A stretch of 64,000 nt of DNA from Sphingomonadaceae bacterium (GTDB taxonomy: Bacteria; Pseudomonadota; Alphaproteobacteria; Sphingomonadales; Sphingomonadaceae): positions 1-64,000 of the forward strand of contig CANHQT010000006.1 in NCBI GenBank assembly GCA_947463325.1. The letters are read 5' to 3'. Both the position numbers and the translations under genes were made by a program. Within the stretch, counting starts at the first letter, position 1. Each line of letters opens with the position of its first letter. Of this stretch, positions 1-9,437 are shown in pieces. Under the pieces are notes generated by a model. The model searched no databases. It was not told the DNA's origin and worked only from the letters and a program-made list of their open reading frames with translations.

Positions 1-257
1 GAAGCGTCGATTTTGCCTTCGGCGAGCCAGACATCGAGCTCGCGTGTCCAGAGCGCTTTGCCCCCGACTTCGGCCAGCGCACGGTCAAGTATCTTGTCGC
101 CCGACGCCACCACCGGAACCAGTTCTACGGCGTCCGATCGCCAGCCATGCGCGGCAATCAAAGCATCACGCGTCATTTCTGCTTGTCGCATGGCAAGCGG
201 CGAAGCGCGGGTTCCAAGACGCAGTGGACGGTCGGCGAAAGGCATTTCCATACGCAT
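1..257 (-). CDS. hemC: hydroxymethylbilane synthase, N-terminal part (cut by window edge)
   Basis: Porphobilinogen deaminase of tetrapyrrole synthesis, which polymerises four porphobilinogens into hydroxymethylbilane in the cytoplasm. Only about 85 N-terminal residues lie in the window. The family N-terminus is clear: LGTRASPLAMRQAE near residue 13, then SGDKILDRALAEVGGKALWTRELD around residues 52-75. In-frame ATGs stand at 257, 251 and 245; I took the outermost because no ribosome site separates them. It diverges from tsaD across about 70 bp, an arrangement common in alphaproteobacteria, so both promoters should lie in 258-327. Confidence 0.93.
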   Translation of the reverse strand, partial: MRMEMPFADRPLRLGTRASPLAMRQAEMTRDALIAAHGWRSDAVELVPVVASGDKILDRALAEVGGKALWTRELDVWLAEGKIDA

Positions 258-327
258 GGCTTAGCCCATGCTTGCGGCATGAGGGAAGGGGCGGGTAAGA
301 TGGGGCTCGGAGAACCGCGCGACCAGC

Positions 328-1362
328 ATGTCCATCATCCTCGGCCTTGAATCGAGCTGCGATGAAACCGCAGCGGCATTGGTTGCATCTGATCGCCGGA
401 TCATAGCGCATGCGCTGGCCGGACAGGCGGAAAGCCATGCCCCGTTTGGCGGGGTCGTTCCCGAGATTGCAGCGCGTGCCCATGTCGATCGCCTGATGCC
501 GCTGGTTGAACAGGTGCTGAGTGAAAGCGGACTCGGGCTGGCCGATGTTGATGCCATTGCGGCCACGGCCGGCCCTGGACTGATCGGCGGGGTGATGGTC
601 GGCCTCGTCACCGGCAAGGCGCTTGCCCATGCTGCCGACAAGCCATTGATCGCGGTGAACCATCTGGAAGGCCACGCCCTGAGCCCCCGCCTCGCCGATC
701 CCGACCTTGCCTTTCCCTATCTGCTGTTGCTCGTATCCGGTGGTCATTGCCAGTTGCTCGCAGTCGACGGGGTGGCGCGTTATCGCCGGCTTGCCACCAC
801 CATCGACGATGCGGCGGGCGAAGCGTTCGACAAGTCGGCGAAGCTGCTTGGCCTGCCTTATCCGGGCGGGCCGGAACTGGAACGGCTGGCACGCGAAGGC
901 GATGCGGCCGCCGTCCCACTCCCCCGCCCCCTTCTGGGATCGGTCGAACCGCATTTCAGCTTTGCCGGCCTCAAGAGCGCTGTCGCGCGCGCGGTCGCCT
1001 CGGGCGAGCATCGGCCGGCGGATATTGCTGCATCGTTCCAGGCCGCGATCGTCGATTGCCTGATCGACCGCACTCGGCGCGCGTTGCATGCGGCAGGACC
1101 AGTGACTGCGCTGGTGGTCGCTGGGGGCGTCGCTGCTAACGGACCAGTGCGCGCTGCGCTCCAGGCGCTGGCGGATGAGGCCGGCCTGGCCTTTGTCGCG
1201 CCGCCCGGTTGGCTGTGCACAGACAATGCAGCGATGATCGCCTGGGCGGGGGCAGAACGATTTGCAGCCGGCCTTACCGATCCGCTCGATGTCGCCGCCC
1301 GGCCGCGCTGGCCGCTTGACCCCTCTGCCGAGGTTGTGCGCGGGGCAGGCGTAAAGGCATGA
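328..1362 (+). CDS. tsaD: tRNA N6-threonylcarbamoyladenosine transferase TsaD
   Basis: Catalytic subunit that transfers threonylcarbamoyl to A37 of ANN-decoding tRNAs, with TsaB and TsaE. It has 344 residues, the full family length. The N-terminus reads [14 protein letters not shown], the metal-binding HLEGH motif is at residues 112-116, and the nucleotide/phosphate loop SGGH is at 137-140. A late glycine-rich GGVAANG follows. The start gives the canonical N-terminus, although the nearest purine-rich stretch (ggaga, about 15 bp upstream) is distant. The stop overlaps the gpsA start as ATGA, so the two are translationally coupled. It heads a tsaD-gpsA-flippase operon. Confidence 0.97.
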   Translation: MSIILGLESSCDETAAALVASDRRIIAHALAGQAESHAPFGGVVPEIAARAHVDRLMPLVEQVLSESGLGLADVDAIAATAGPGLIGGVMVGLVTGKALAHAADKPLIAVNHLEGHALSPRLADPDLAFPYLLLLVSGGHCQLLAVDGVARYRRLATTIDDAAGEAFDKSAKLLGLPYPGGPELERLAREGDAAAVPLPRPLLGSVEPHFSFAGLKSAVARAVASGEHRPADIAASFQAAIVDCLIDRTRRALHAAGPVTALVVAGGVAANGPVRAALQALADEAGLAFVAPPGWLCTDNAAMIAWAGAERFAAGLTDPLDVAARPRWPLDPSAEVVRGAGVKA

Positions 1363-2375
1363 GCAAGGGATTTGATCCTGCCGCACCAGTAGGCGTCGTC
1401 GGTGGCGGCGCATGGGGCACGGCGCTGGCGCAGGCGGTGTCATCGGATGGCACGGCCGTCCGGCTCTGGGCGCTCGAGGCCGACGTTGTCGACGCGATCA
1501 ACCGGGACCATGCAAACCCGCTCTATTTGCCGGCGGTCGCACTGCATCGGTCGATTTCGGCCGATACCAACCTTCAGGCGCTGGCCGATTGCCCCATCAT
1601 TCTGGTTGTTACGCCTGCACAGCACACCCGATCAATCATCGCCGGTTTGCCGCGCACCGGGCAGACACTGGTGCTGTGCAGCAAGGGCATGGAACAAGCG
1701 AGCGGCCGGCTGATGGCCGAGGTGGCCTTAGAAAGCGGGCATGGCGGGCCGATAGCCGTTCTGTCAGGCCCGACTTTCGCCCATGAGGTGGCGGCCGGGC
1801 TTCCCGCTGCCGTTACGATCGCGTCGCAGGATCAGGCGTTTGCAGAAGCGCTGGCGCGCCATCTCGCGCGGCCATGGTTTCGTCCTTATGCATCGCCGGA
1901 TGTGATTGGGGCCGAGATCGGCGGCGTGGTCAAGAATGTGCTCGCTATCGCTTGTGGTGTGGTGGAGGGTGCGGGTTTGGGGCAGAATGCCCGCGCCGCG
2001 TTGATCGCGCGTGGATTTGCGGAGATGGTGCGATATGGCCTTGCCCGCGGTGGCCAGCTTGAAACCCTCACTGGCCTCGCCGGGCTGGGAGATCTGGTTC
2101 TGACCTGTTCCTCTTCCTCGTCGCGCAACTTCTCATTCGGGCGCGGTCTCGGCGAAGGGAAGCTCGCTGCCGATCTGCTTGCCGACCGGCGGACTGTTGC
2201 AGAGGGCGCATTCAGCGCGGCCATTCTCGTGTCCGACGCACAGGCGCGCGGAGTCGACATGCCCATCTGTGACGCGGTCGCGCGTTTGGTGGCAGGCGAG
2301 GCTGCAGCACGCGCCGTGATTGGCGAACTGCTTGCCCGCCCGCTCAATCGAGAAGGCTGGGCGCGTCTTGGCTGA
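1359..2375 (+). CDS. gpsA: glycerol-3-phosphate dehydrogenase [NAD(P)+]
   Basis: Makes sn-glycerol 3-phosphate from dihydroxyacetone phosphate for membrane phospholipid synthesis. It has 338 residues. The dinucleotide-binding motif GGGAWG is at residues 15-20, and the conserved lysine of GGVVKNVLA is K192. [11 protein letters not shown] and the NFSFG segment are also family signatures. It overlaps tsaD by 4 bp and is followed immediately by the flippase gene, whose likely start lies inside the last codons of gpsA. Confidence 0.97.
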   Translation: MSKGFDPAAPVGVVGGGAWGTALAQAVSSDGTAVRLWALEADVVDAINRDHANPLYLPAVALHRSISADTNLQALADCPIILVVTPAQHTRSIIAGLPRTGQTLVLCSKGMEQASGRLMAEVALESGHGGPIAVLSGPTFAHEVAAGLPAAVTIASQDQAFAEALARHLARPWFRPYASPDVIGAEIGGVVKNVLAIACGVVEGAGLGQNARAALIARGFAEMVRYGLARGGQLETLTGLAGLGDLVLTCSSSSSRNFSFGRGLGEGKLAADLLADRRTVAEGAFSAAILVSDAQARGVDMPICDAVARLVAGEAAARAVIGELLARPLNREGWARLG

Positions 2376-3873
2376 TCCTGCCGCCGGACAGCGCGCAGGC
2401 GCCAGCAACGAGGAAGTGGCGGCGCTCGCCAAGGGCGGGCGCACAAATTTCCTCGGCTTCCTGCTGCGGCTGGTTGCCCGGCTTCCTTTCCTTTACTTTG
2501 CAGGCCGCTGGTACGGGCCTGAGGCGCTGGGCCGCTTTGCCTATGCCATTCTGGTGGTCGAATTTGCGGCGCAATTGGCGACGCTCGGCTTTCGCCGTGG
2601 CCTTGCCCAACTGCTCAGTGAATGCGCGGACGAGGCGGAGCATCGTAACATCGTGTGGGATGCGATGCTCGCTGCGCTGGTCGCTAGCGTGGCACTGGGC
2701 GCCCTGCTCATGGCCGTTCCACAGATCATGTTCCCGAACAGCGCGATTAATGAACTCGACCGGCTGCTGCCGCTGATCATCATCGCGATTGCCGGGACGG
2801 ATATCGCACTCGCTGCGCTGGCCTATCGGTATGACATCGGCGCCACGGTTCGTGCCCGTGCTATCGTCGAACCTTGGGCGATCAGCCTCGCTGCGGCGGC
2901 CTTCTGGTTCTATTCGGCGCGTGACGGCCTCATTCTCTCTTATGTTTTCGCGATGATGGCGGCGTGGGCAACGGCAATGATCCCGCTGGTCCGAAGCTAT
3001 GGTCTGCCGCGCGAATGGCATGTCAATTCCGGCCGGCTTTTCCGGATGGCCCGCCGAAATTTGCCGCTTGCGGGGGCCGATGCCATTGAATGGGGCTCGC
3101 GGCGGCTCGATCTTGCGGTGCTGGGCCTGTTCGCCTCTCCTGCCATTGTCGGCATCTATTATGTCGCGCAGCAGGTTGCTTCGCTGCCCCAGAAGCTGAA
3201 GACTAGCTTCGACCCCATATTGGGACCGGTCATTTCGCGTGGCGTGGCGGAAGGGCGGCTGAAGGATGTGGCTGCGCAGGTGGCTCAGGTTGGTTTCTGG
3301 GTGCTCGCCGCGCAGACCGGGGTCGCGCTCGCGCTGGGTATCCCGGGCGAGGCAGTAATGGGCCTTGCTGGCGCCACTTTCGTCGCCGGGACTGCTGCGC
3401 TCGGCCTGCTGCTGGCGGCGGAAGTGGTGGCATCGACCGCAGTCACCAGCGAGGCCGCACTGGTTTATCTCGCACCGCGCCGCAATCTGCTGCTGTCGCT
3501 CGGTATGATCGGCTTGCAGGGTGCGTTGAGCGTAGCTTTCTGTCTTGTGGTCCAGCGCATGGGCTGGCCGCCGATCCTTTATGGCGTGGCGGTTGGACTT
3601 GCTTTGGTGATGGCCCTCGCCGCTGCCTCTTTGGTCAAGGCGCTGCTGCTCGCTCGACTGACCGGGGCGCCGGTGCATGGCTGGCGGCCTGCGCTGTTTG
3701 TCGCAGCCGCTGGCGCGGTCGTGCTCGGTTATGGGGCGACTTTCCTGACCGAATGGGCAGAGCTGCTGATCGGTGTGCCGGTGATCCTTGCCGTCTATGG
3801 GTGGCTCATTTGGACACGCGGGTTCGGCCCGGCAGACCGAGAATTGTTGCGCTCCAGCCGCAAGAAGCCGTGA
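2368..3873 (+). CDS. oligosaccharide/lipopolysaccharide flippase-like membrane protein
   Basis: Multi-spanning inner-membrane protein of about 501 residues with roughly 12-14 hydrophobic segments, typical of the MOP (Wzx/MATE-like) exporter superfamily that moves lipid-linked glycans across the membrane. The N-terminus GGRTNFLGFLLRLVARLP and the following aromatic FYFAGRWYGPEALGRFAYA fit polysaccharide-biosynthesis flippases. An open frame extends to an ATG at 2320, inside gpsA. I prefer the TTG at 2368, preceded by gagaagg and sharing TTGGCTGA with the gpsA stop; a GTG at 2416 is another option. The substrate is unknown. It converges with the kinase gene, with the stops back to back at 3873/3874. 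Confidence 0.8.
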   Translation: MADPAAGQRAGASNEEVAALAKGGRTNFLGFLLRLVARLPFLYFAGRWYGPEALGRFAYAILVVEFAAQLATLGFRRGLAQLLSECADEAEHRNIVWDAMLAALVASVALGALLMAVPQIMFPNSAINELDRLLPLIIIAIAGTDIALAALAYRYDIGATVRARAIVEPWAISLAAAAFWFYSARDGLILSYVFAMMAAWATAMIPLVRSYGLPREWHVNSGRLFRMARRNLPLAGADAIEWGSRRLDLAVLGLFASPAIVGIYYVAQQVASLPQKLKTSFDPILGPVISRGVAEGRLKDVAAQVAQVGFWVLAAQTGVALALGIPGEAVMGLAGATFVAGTAALGLLLAAEVVASTAVTSEAALVYLAPRRNLLLSLGMIGLQGALSVAFCLVVQRMGWPPILYGVAVGLALVMALAAASLVKALLLARLTGAPVHGWRPALFVAAAGAVVLGYGATFLTEWAELLIGVPVILAVYGWLIWTRGFGPADRELLRSSRKKP

Positions 3874-4872
3874 TCAGGCTTCGAGGCGTTCGGCCACCAG
3901 CGCCTTCAGATCAACCTGCGCGCGCGGGCCGATTTGGGCGATGATCGCGCGGGCGCAGACCGCACCCATGGTCAAACAGCCCTTGAGGTCGCGTCCTTCG
4001 GCAAGGCCGGTCAAGAAGCCGGCAGCGAACAGATCCCCTGCGCCGGTGGTGTCGACGACATGGTCGATGGGCTCTGCCGGGACATGGACGGTCATGCCAT
4101 CACGCACGGCGCAGGCGCCATGCTCGCCGCGTGTCGCGACCAACAGCGGCACCTGAGCTGCGACCGCCGCGACTGCTGCGTCATAATCATCTTTGCCGGA
4201 AAGGGCCGTGATTTCGGCCTCGTTGGCAAACAGGATATCGATCTCGCCGCGCGCCATCATGCCACGGAAATCATCACCATGGGCGTGGACAACAAAGCTG
4301 TCGGACAGGGTGAAGGCGACCTTGCGCCCCGCATTGCGGGCGAGTGCGATGGCTTCGGCCATGGCTTCGCGAGAGGCATCGGCGTTCCAAAGATAGCCTT
4401 CGAGATAGAGAATCGCGCTATCGGCGATCAGGGCTGCATCGAGCGCGGCGCGCCCGAGATGCTGCGAGGCCCCGAGGAAGGTGTTCATGGTCCGCTGCCC
4501 GTCAGGCGTGACGAGGATCAGGCATCGCGCGGTTGGCGGGTCGCCAGCGCGCAACGGCGTGGTGAAGCTTACGCCGGTCGCCGTCAGGTCATGGCGGAAC
4601 ACTTCGCCGAGCTGGTCATCGCTGACCTGGCCGATGAACGCGCATTGCCGCCCGAGCGCAGCCATGCCGGCCAGCGTGTTGGCTGCCGATCCGCCCGACA
4701 TCTCGATGCCCGGCTGCATCTCGGCATATAGCGCCTTTGCCTCTTCAGTATCGATCAGGCGCATTGAGCCTTTGGCAAGGCCACGCTCTTCGATGAAAGC
4801 ATCGCTTTCGCGGCTGAGGACATCGACGATGGCGTTGCCGATGGCGACAACGTCGTAACGCGGGCTGGTCAT
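3874..4872 (-). CDS. PfkB-family carbohydrate/adenosine kinase
   Basis: Ribokinase-superfamily kinase of 332 residues. The substrate glycine pair is in EMSGGSAANTLAGMA (residues 57-71), which is close to adenosine kinases. The signature DTTGAGDLFAAGF (274-286) carries the catalytic base D280 and anion hole. Alphaproteobacterial proteins of this type are usually annotated adenosine kinase or sugar kinase; the exact substrate cannot be read from the sequence. It is probably monocistronic and convergent with the flippase, leaving no intergenic base between the stops (TGA/TCA). Confidence 0.9.
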   Translation of the reverse strand: MTSPRYDVVAIGNAIVDVLSRESDAFIEERGLAKGSMRLIDTEEAKALYAEMQPGIEMSGGSAANTLAGMAALGRQCAFIGQVSDDQLGEVFRHDLTATGVSFTTPLRAGDPPTARCLILVTPDGQRTMNTFLGASQHLGRAALDAALIADSAILYLEGYLWNADASREAMAEAIALARNAGRKVAFTLSDSFVVHAHGDDFRGMMARGEIDILFANEAEITALSGKDDYDAAVAAVAAQVPLLVATRGEHGACAVRDGMTVHVPAEPIDHVVDTTGAGDLFAAGFLTGLAEGRDLKGCLTMGAVCARAIIAQIGPRAQVDLKALVAERLEA

Positions 4873-4987
4873 GGTCGGAATTTCGCTCTTTTGGAGGGCC
4901 TGTCAGATGCCGCGCGCTTTAAGGATTTGGGGCCCACAGGGCAAGCGCGGTTGACGGCAGGCGGGCGGGGAGGGCATCGCAAGCGCA

Positions 4988-5656
4988 ATGATGCGCGCCC
5001 TTGCCCTCTCGCTGCGCCAACTTGGCGATGCCCGCACATTGCGCTTGCTGCTGCTGACGGTGGCGCTGACGCTGCTGACCTTTGCCGGTGCGGGCGTTGT
5101 CCTGTGGTGGGCGCTTGACGCCTGGCTTTTGCCCCGCCTGTTTGGTCCGGATACGGCTGCTGGCGCCATTCCTCTGGCACTTGCGATCACCATCGCGGCC
5201 GGCTGGTTCCTGTTTCGCGCTTTGGCAATGCTGGTCATCGGATTGTTCACGGACGGGGTTATCGAATCCGTGGAGGAGGATCATTTCCCGGATGTCGCGG
5301 CGCGAGCGGTCCCGGTGGGCATGATGGCGGGCCTGCGTCTCGGTGTGCGGTCAGCCCTGCGGGCTATCGGGTGGAACCTATTGGCACTGCCCGCCTATAT
5401 CGCGCTGCTGGTGACCGGCGTTGGCACATTCCTGCTCGCCCTGATCATCAATGCCGCCTTGCTCGGCCGCGATCTGGAGCTGATGGCTGCCTCACGCCAC
5501 CCTGTGCTGCGCGTGCGGCCACTTTCCCGCGGTGAGCGTTGGTGGCTTGGGCTGTTTCCGGCGCTTCTGTTTTTGGTGCCGTTTCTCAACCTGCTGGCGC
5601 CAGTATTCGGCGCCGCGCTGGCTGTGCACATGCTGCACGGGCGTCGGGCAACATGA
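4988..5656 (+). CDS. EI24/CysZ-like membrane protein
   Basis: Integral membrane protein of 222 residues with about four to five hydrophobic helices. FTDGVIESVEEDHFP follows the second hydrophobic block, and the C-terminal half contains LLGRDLELMAASRH and LLFLVPFLNLLAPVFGAA, all typical of the EI24 domain family that includes the sulfate transporter CysZ. Gene context gives no hint of sulfate metabolism, so the substrate is unknown. A GGAGGG stretch lies about 14 bp before the ATG; a second ATG follows directly at 4991. It overlaps the next gene by 4 bp (ATGA). Confidence 0.8.
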   Translation: MMRALALSLRQLGDARTLRLLLLTVALTLLTFAGAGVVLWWALDAWLLPRLFGPDTAAGAIPLALAITIAAGWFLFRALAMLVIGLFTDGVIESVEEDHFPDVAARAVPVGMMAGLRLGVRSALRAIGWNLLALPAYIALLVTGVGTFLLALIINAALLGRDLELMAASRHPVLRVRPLSRGERWWLGLFPALLFLVPFLNLLAPVFGAALAVHMLHGRRAT

Positions 5657-6021
5657 GGGCATTGGCGCTGCTGTGCATGATCGCTGTTGCAGCCCCTGCC
5701 CTAGCGCAAGGGGCCGGTAGCCGACCCGCTGTCGATCCACATCGCGAGGCGCGGCTGCCTGCACCTCACCGTGATGGTGCCGGGAACATCATCGGGCGCG
5801 ATGCACGTGATTTGTCCCGGATGTTCGGCGAAGCGAACCTCGACATTCGCGAAGGGCCTGCGCGCAAACTCCAGTATCGGGCCGAAGCGTGCGTGCTTGA
5901 TGCTTATCTTTACGCCCCGCGTGAGGGCGCGGAGCCGGTGGTCACCCATGTCGATACGCGTGACCGAAGCGGCGAGCCGTTCGATCGCGAGGATTGCATC
6001 AGAGCGCTGCGGCGGCGCTGA
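5653..6021 (+). CDS. small exported protein of unknown function
   Basis: A 122-residue protein beginning with a signal peptide (MRALALLCMIAVAAPALAQ, probable cleavage after AQ), so it is periplasmic or secreted. The mature part has one cysteine pair (EACVLDAYLY and EDCIRALRRR) that could form a disulfide. I do not recognise a family. The start ATG forms ATGA with the stop of the EI24 gene, so the two are co-translated. Its 3' end overlaps the 3' end of queG by 23 bp in convergent orientation. Confidence 0.8.
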   Translation: MRALALLCMIAVAAPALAQGAGSRPAVDPHREARLPAPHRDGAGNIIGRDARDLSRMFGEANLDIREGPARKLQYRAEACVLDAYLYAPREGAEPVVTHVDTRDRSGEPFDREDCIRALRRR

Positions 6022-7063
6022 GTTCAGCGAGCGCCCATAGCGCAGCTTCACGTAAGGTCTCGTCTTCATCCACAGCCAGTTTTTCTAGCGCCGGCATCAG
6101 AGTGTCATCGCGGCTGTTGCCGGCCGCGATGGCGGCATTGCGCACCATTCGCGCACGGCCGATGCGCTTGATGGGTGAACCGGCGAACAGGGCGCGGAAA
6201 CCCGAATCGTCCAGCGCCAAGAGGTCGGAAAGCTGCGGGGCGACCAACTCCGCCCTTGGCAGGAAGGCCCGGTGGCGATGCGCGGTGTCAGCAAATTTAT
6301 TCCAGGGGCAGACTGCCAGGCAATCGTCGCAGCCATAGATCCGGTTGCCGATGGCCCGGCGGAACTCAATCGGAATTGGCCCCTTATGTTCGATGGTGAG
6401 GTAGGAAATGCATCGCCGCGCATCGAGCCGGTAGGGCGCGGGGAAGGCATCGGTCGGACAGGCGCGCTGGCAGGCATCACAGCTTCCGCAGCGGTCGGGG
6501 CCGGGCGCGTCGCTGGTCAGATCGAGTGTCGTGTAGATCGCGCCCAGAAATAGCCAGCTGCCATGCGCGCGGTTGACGAGGTTGGTGTGCTTGCCCTGCC
6601 AGCCGATACCCGCAGCCTCGGCCAGCGGCTTTTCCATCACCGGTGCAGTATCGACGAACACCTTCAGCTGGCTGTCCGGCGCGGCGGCAACAATATCCCG
6701 CGCCAGGGCCTTCAGCGCCTTTTTGACTACGTCATGATAGTCCGCGCCCTGCGCATAGACCGAAATGCGCCCAAGTTTGCGTTCGCTCTCCAGCGCAAGC
6801 GGATCATGACCGGGAGCATAGCTCATGCCCAGCATGATGACCGACCGTACGTCCGGCCATAGCCCGGCGGGTGTCGCGCGCTCTGCCTCTCGGCTTTCCA
6901 TCCATATCATGTCGCCATGGCAGCCGTCTGTCAGCCATTGGCGGAGCCGTTCGGCTGTGCGCGGGGCAGCGTCGGCGCGCGCAAATCCGCATGCCGCAAA
7001 GCCATGTTCGGCGGCGCGCGTGCGGATTGTCTCTGTGAGGTTCGTATCGGTCTTCGCTACCAC
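5999..7063 (-). CDS. queG: epoxyqueuosine reductase QueG
   Basis: Cobalamin- and [4Fe-4S]-dependent reductase of the last step of queuosine synthesis, converting epoxyqueuosine to queuosine in the tRNA wobble position. Two ferredoxin-type clusters are visible: CGSCDACQRACP and CDDCLAVCPWNKFA. GKHTNLVNRAHGSWLFLGAI is a family signature, and a HEAT-like tail follows (RMVRNAAIAAGN). The open frame continues to 7126, but the family N-terminus begins near the GTG at 7063, giving 354 residues. It is divergent to the ABC exporter. A queuosine-precursor transporter lies at 45.6 kb in the same window. Confidence 0.93.
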   Translation of the reverse strand: MVAKTDTNLTETIRTRAAEHGFAACGFARADAAPRTAERLRQWLTDGCHGDMIWMESREAERATPAGLWPDVRSVIMLGMSYAPGHDPLALESERKLGRISVYAQGADYHDVVKKALKALARDIVAAAPDSQLKVFVDTAPVMEKPLAEAAGIGWQGKHTNLVNRAHGSWLFLGAIYTTLDLTSDAPGPDRCGSCDACQRACPTDAFPAPYRLDARRCISYLTIEHKGPIPIEFRRAIGNRIYGCDDCLAVCPWNKFADTAHRHRAFLPRAELVAPQLSDLLALDDSGFRALFAGSPIKRIGRARMVRNAAIAAGNSRDDTLMPALEKLAVDEDETLREAALWALAELSAAAAL

Positions 7064-7154
7064 TTGTTTACGCCGATTGCCTATCGCCCAACGCTCCCAT
7101 ATCGCGGGTGCGGCGCGGCTTCGCAACGCATGCCCCCATTCGGAGACTTGCCCC

Positions 7155-8096
7155 TTGGATCAACCCGTCGTTCTCGCTGAAGGGCTGGTCAAGCACTTCG
7201 GCGCCTATCGCGCGGTAGAGGGCGTCTCACTGAGCGTCGCGCCGGGCGCGGTCTATGGCGTGCTAGGTCCCAATGGGGCGGGCAAGACCACCACATTGCG
7301 CATGCTGCTCGGCATCATCGATCCCGATTTGGGATCGTGCCGACTGCTTGGTTCACCGCGACCGCGCAGCGTCGCGACGCGGGTCGGCTATCTCCCCGAG
7401 GAGCGGGGGCTTTATCCGGGCATGACCGCGCGTGAATCGATTGCATTCATGGGTGCGCTGCGTGGGCTGCCGCGACCTGAGGGTCTGGTCCGAGCCGATG
7501 CCCGGTTGGCGACCCTCGGTCTTGCCCATGCAGCCAAACAGAAAGTGCGGCGCCTGTCTAAGGGCATGTCGCAAATGGTCCAGCTGGTCGGCGCGCTGGT
7601 CCATGATCCTGAACTCATCGTGCTTGATGAACCTTTTTCGGGTTTGGACCCGGTCAATCAGGAACGGCTGGAGCGGATGATACTTGCCGAGCGTGATCGG
7701 GGGGCGACGATCATTCTCTCCACGCACGTCATGGCGCATGCCCAGCGACTGTGTGATCGCGTGGCGATCATCGCCGGAGGTCAGCGTCGCTTTGAAGGGA
7801 CAGTGGAGGATGCGCGAGCGATGCTGCCGCTCGGCGTGCGATATCGCCCGCGCGAGAGCGCCGATGCCGCCTCGCTTGCGGCATTATTGCCGTCCGACGC
7901 CCAACAGCGCGACGGTGAATGGCGCTTTACCTTGCCTGACGACGGGGTGGAGCCGCTGCTCGCCGCGCTGGTCGCCGGGCATCATGGCGTCGAGGGGCTC
8001 TCGATTGAGCGGCCTGGCCTGCATGAGGCCTTCGTGAAGATCGTCGGGGAGACGCACGACGAACGCCATGCAGCGACCATGGAGCAGGCGGCATGA
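7155..8096 (+). CDS. ABC transporter ATP-binding protein (NatA-like)
   Basis: ATPase subunit of an ABC-2 type exporter, 313 residues. Walker A GPNGAGKT is at 38-45, the signature LSKGMSQ at 134-140, and Walker B LIVLDEPFSGLDP from 154, followed by the H-loop STHVM. A C-terminal domain of about 100 residues follows, as in NatA. The start is TTG at 7155 with GGAGA at 7142-7146 (8 bp spacing); the frame stays open upstream, but that sequence is the antisense of queG. It overlaps the permease gene by 4 bp. The substrate is unknown (Na+ or a drug by analogy). Confidence 0.9.
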   Translation: MDQPVVLAEGLVKHFGAYRAVEGVSLSVAPGAVYGVLGPNGAGKTTTLRMLLGIIDPDLGSCRLLGSPRPRSVATRVGYLPEERGLYPGMTARESIAFMGALRGLPRPEGLVRADARLATLGLAHAAKQKVRRLSKGMSQMVQLVGALVHDPELIVLDEPFSGLDPVNQERLERMILAERDRGATIILSTHVMAHAQRLCDRVAIIAGGQRRFEGTVEDARAMLPLGVRYRPRESADAASLAALLPSDAQQRDGEWRFTLPDDGVEPLLAALVAGHHGVEGLSIERPGLHEAFVKIVGETHDERHAATMEQAA

Positions 8097-9337
8097 ACAT
8101 TCTGCGTCAAGCCTTCGTCATTGCGCGTCGCGATTTCATTTCGATCGTCGCGACCCCAACCTTCCTGCTTTTTCTGCTCGCTCCACTCATGATGCTCGGC
8201 TTTGCCATGGTTGGTGGAGCCTCGGCGGGGCAGCTTGTTGAAGCTGCGGGTTCGCAGGAACGTATCGTTGCGATTGTCCCGCAATCCGAGCGTGCCGCTT
8301 ATGCTGCGGTTGACGCCCGGCTGCGGCCCATTTCGGGCGGACCCGCCGGGCCACCGCAGCTTATCCTGATCCCCGCTGACGCTGACCATCGTGGCGCGCT
8401 CGCCGCATTCCGTGCTGACGCCGATGTTCTCGCCATCCTTGAAGGCAGCGCCGCAAGTCCCCGCATTTTGGAACGCAAGGGAGAGGGGTTTCCGGGTCGC
8501 TATCTTGCCTCGCTCGCCGAAGCGGTCGCGCGGGAGGGGGGCTCTGCCGCCAGCACCCAGCCCGTCAGTCGACCGGCCTTTGAGACCATTGCCGCATCGG
8601 GCACCGGCCGCGCCGCGCAATCGGGCCTCGGCTATGCTGCGGTATTTGCCATTTTCTTGCTGACCCTGCTGCTCGCCGGGCAAACGGTGGGCATGCTTGC
8701 GGAGGAAAAAGGCAACAAGGTCATCGAAATCCTCGCTGCCGCCGTGCCGCTGGAAAGCGTCTATTTCGGCAAGCTCGTTGGTATGCTCGGGGTCGCGTTG
8801 CTGTTTGTTTCCTTCTGGGGTTTGCTGATCGGCGCAGGTGCGTTGGTCGCCATCAACCAACTGCCGCAGCAGGCGATCTCGGCGCTCGCCCTTGAGCCCG
8901 CGATCGGCTGGCCCGCCTTCCTTGGCTTCGGCCTTGTCTATTTCTTCATGGCCTTCCTGCTGCTGGGCGGGGTATTCCTCGGGGTCGGCGCTCTCGCCGG
9001 CACGGTGCGGGAGATCCAGATGCTCTCGCTCCCCATTACCTTCTTTCAGATCGGCATGTTCGCCTTGTCGACCGCCGCTGCCAATGCGCCAGGAACGCAG
9101 GTCGCCACCATTGCCCAGTGGCTGCCCTGGTCCTCGCCTTTTGCGATGGCTGCACTGGGCGCAACCGATGCGTCAATCTGGCCGCATCTGTTCGCCCTTG
9201 GCTGGCAGGCCTTGTGGGTGGGATTGACCATATGGGTCGGCGTCCGCCTGTTCCGTGCCGGGGTGTTGCGATCAGGCGGCAGTTGGTGGCCATGGGCCAA
9301 GAGCGCCCCGCCGGCCACGCCCGATCCGGTCTATTGA
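8093..9337 (+). CDS. ABC-2 type exporter permease (NatB-like)
   Basis: Membrane subunit of 414 residues paired with the preceding ATPase. One N-terminal helix (residues about 20-45) is followed by a large extracytoplasmic domain rich in Ala/Gly, then five or more helices from about residue 180. The segment GMLAEEKGNKVIEILAAAVP between helices is the hallmark of NatB/ABC2_membrane_3 permeases. It starts ATGA-coupled to the ATPase. The stop codon overlaps a TTGACA-containing dyad that may be the promoter of the downstream P450 gene. Confidence 0.9.
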   Translation: MNILRQAFVIARRDFISIVATPTFLLFLLAPLMMLGFAMVGGASAGQLVEAAGSQERIVAIVPQSERAAYAAVDARLRPISGGPAGPPQLILIPADADHRGALAAFRADADVLAILEGSAASPRILERKGEGFPGRYLASLAEAVAREGGSAASTQPVSRPAFETIAASGTGRAAQSGLGYAAVFAIFLLTLLLAGQTVGMLAEEKGNKVIEILAAAVPLESVYFGKLVGMLGVALLFVSFWGLLIGAGALVAINQLPQQAISALALEPAIGWPAFLGFGLVYFFMAFLLLGGVFLGVGALAGTVREIQMLSLPITFFQIGMFALSTAAANAPGTQVATIAQWLPWSSPFAMAALGATDASIWPHLFALGWQALWVGLTIWVGVRLFRAGVLRSGGSWWPWAKSAPPATPDPVY

Positions 9338-9357
9338 CACGCCTGTAAACAGTGTCA
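9334..9357 (+). promoter_or_regulatory. putative operator/promoter dyad upstream of the P450 gene
   Basis: TTGACA (9334-9339) is a good -35 hexamer and overlaps a palindrome TGACAC-N11-GTGTCA (9335-9357). The dyad is about 80 bp before the P450 start and partly inside the stop codon of the permease gene. Such a dyad over a -35 is typical of TetR-like repressor sites. The -10 at the expected spacing is weak (ATTCTC or CATTCT). Confidence 0.4.
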
Positions 9358-9437
9358 TTCTCGACGAAATAGAAGCGCGGACTCCCGGGCGTGGGTGATT
9401 CGTGTCACTGTCGCTGGACCACAGGAGAGAATGCGCC

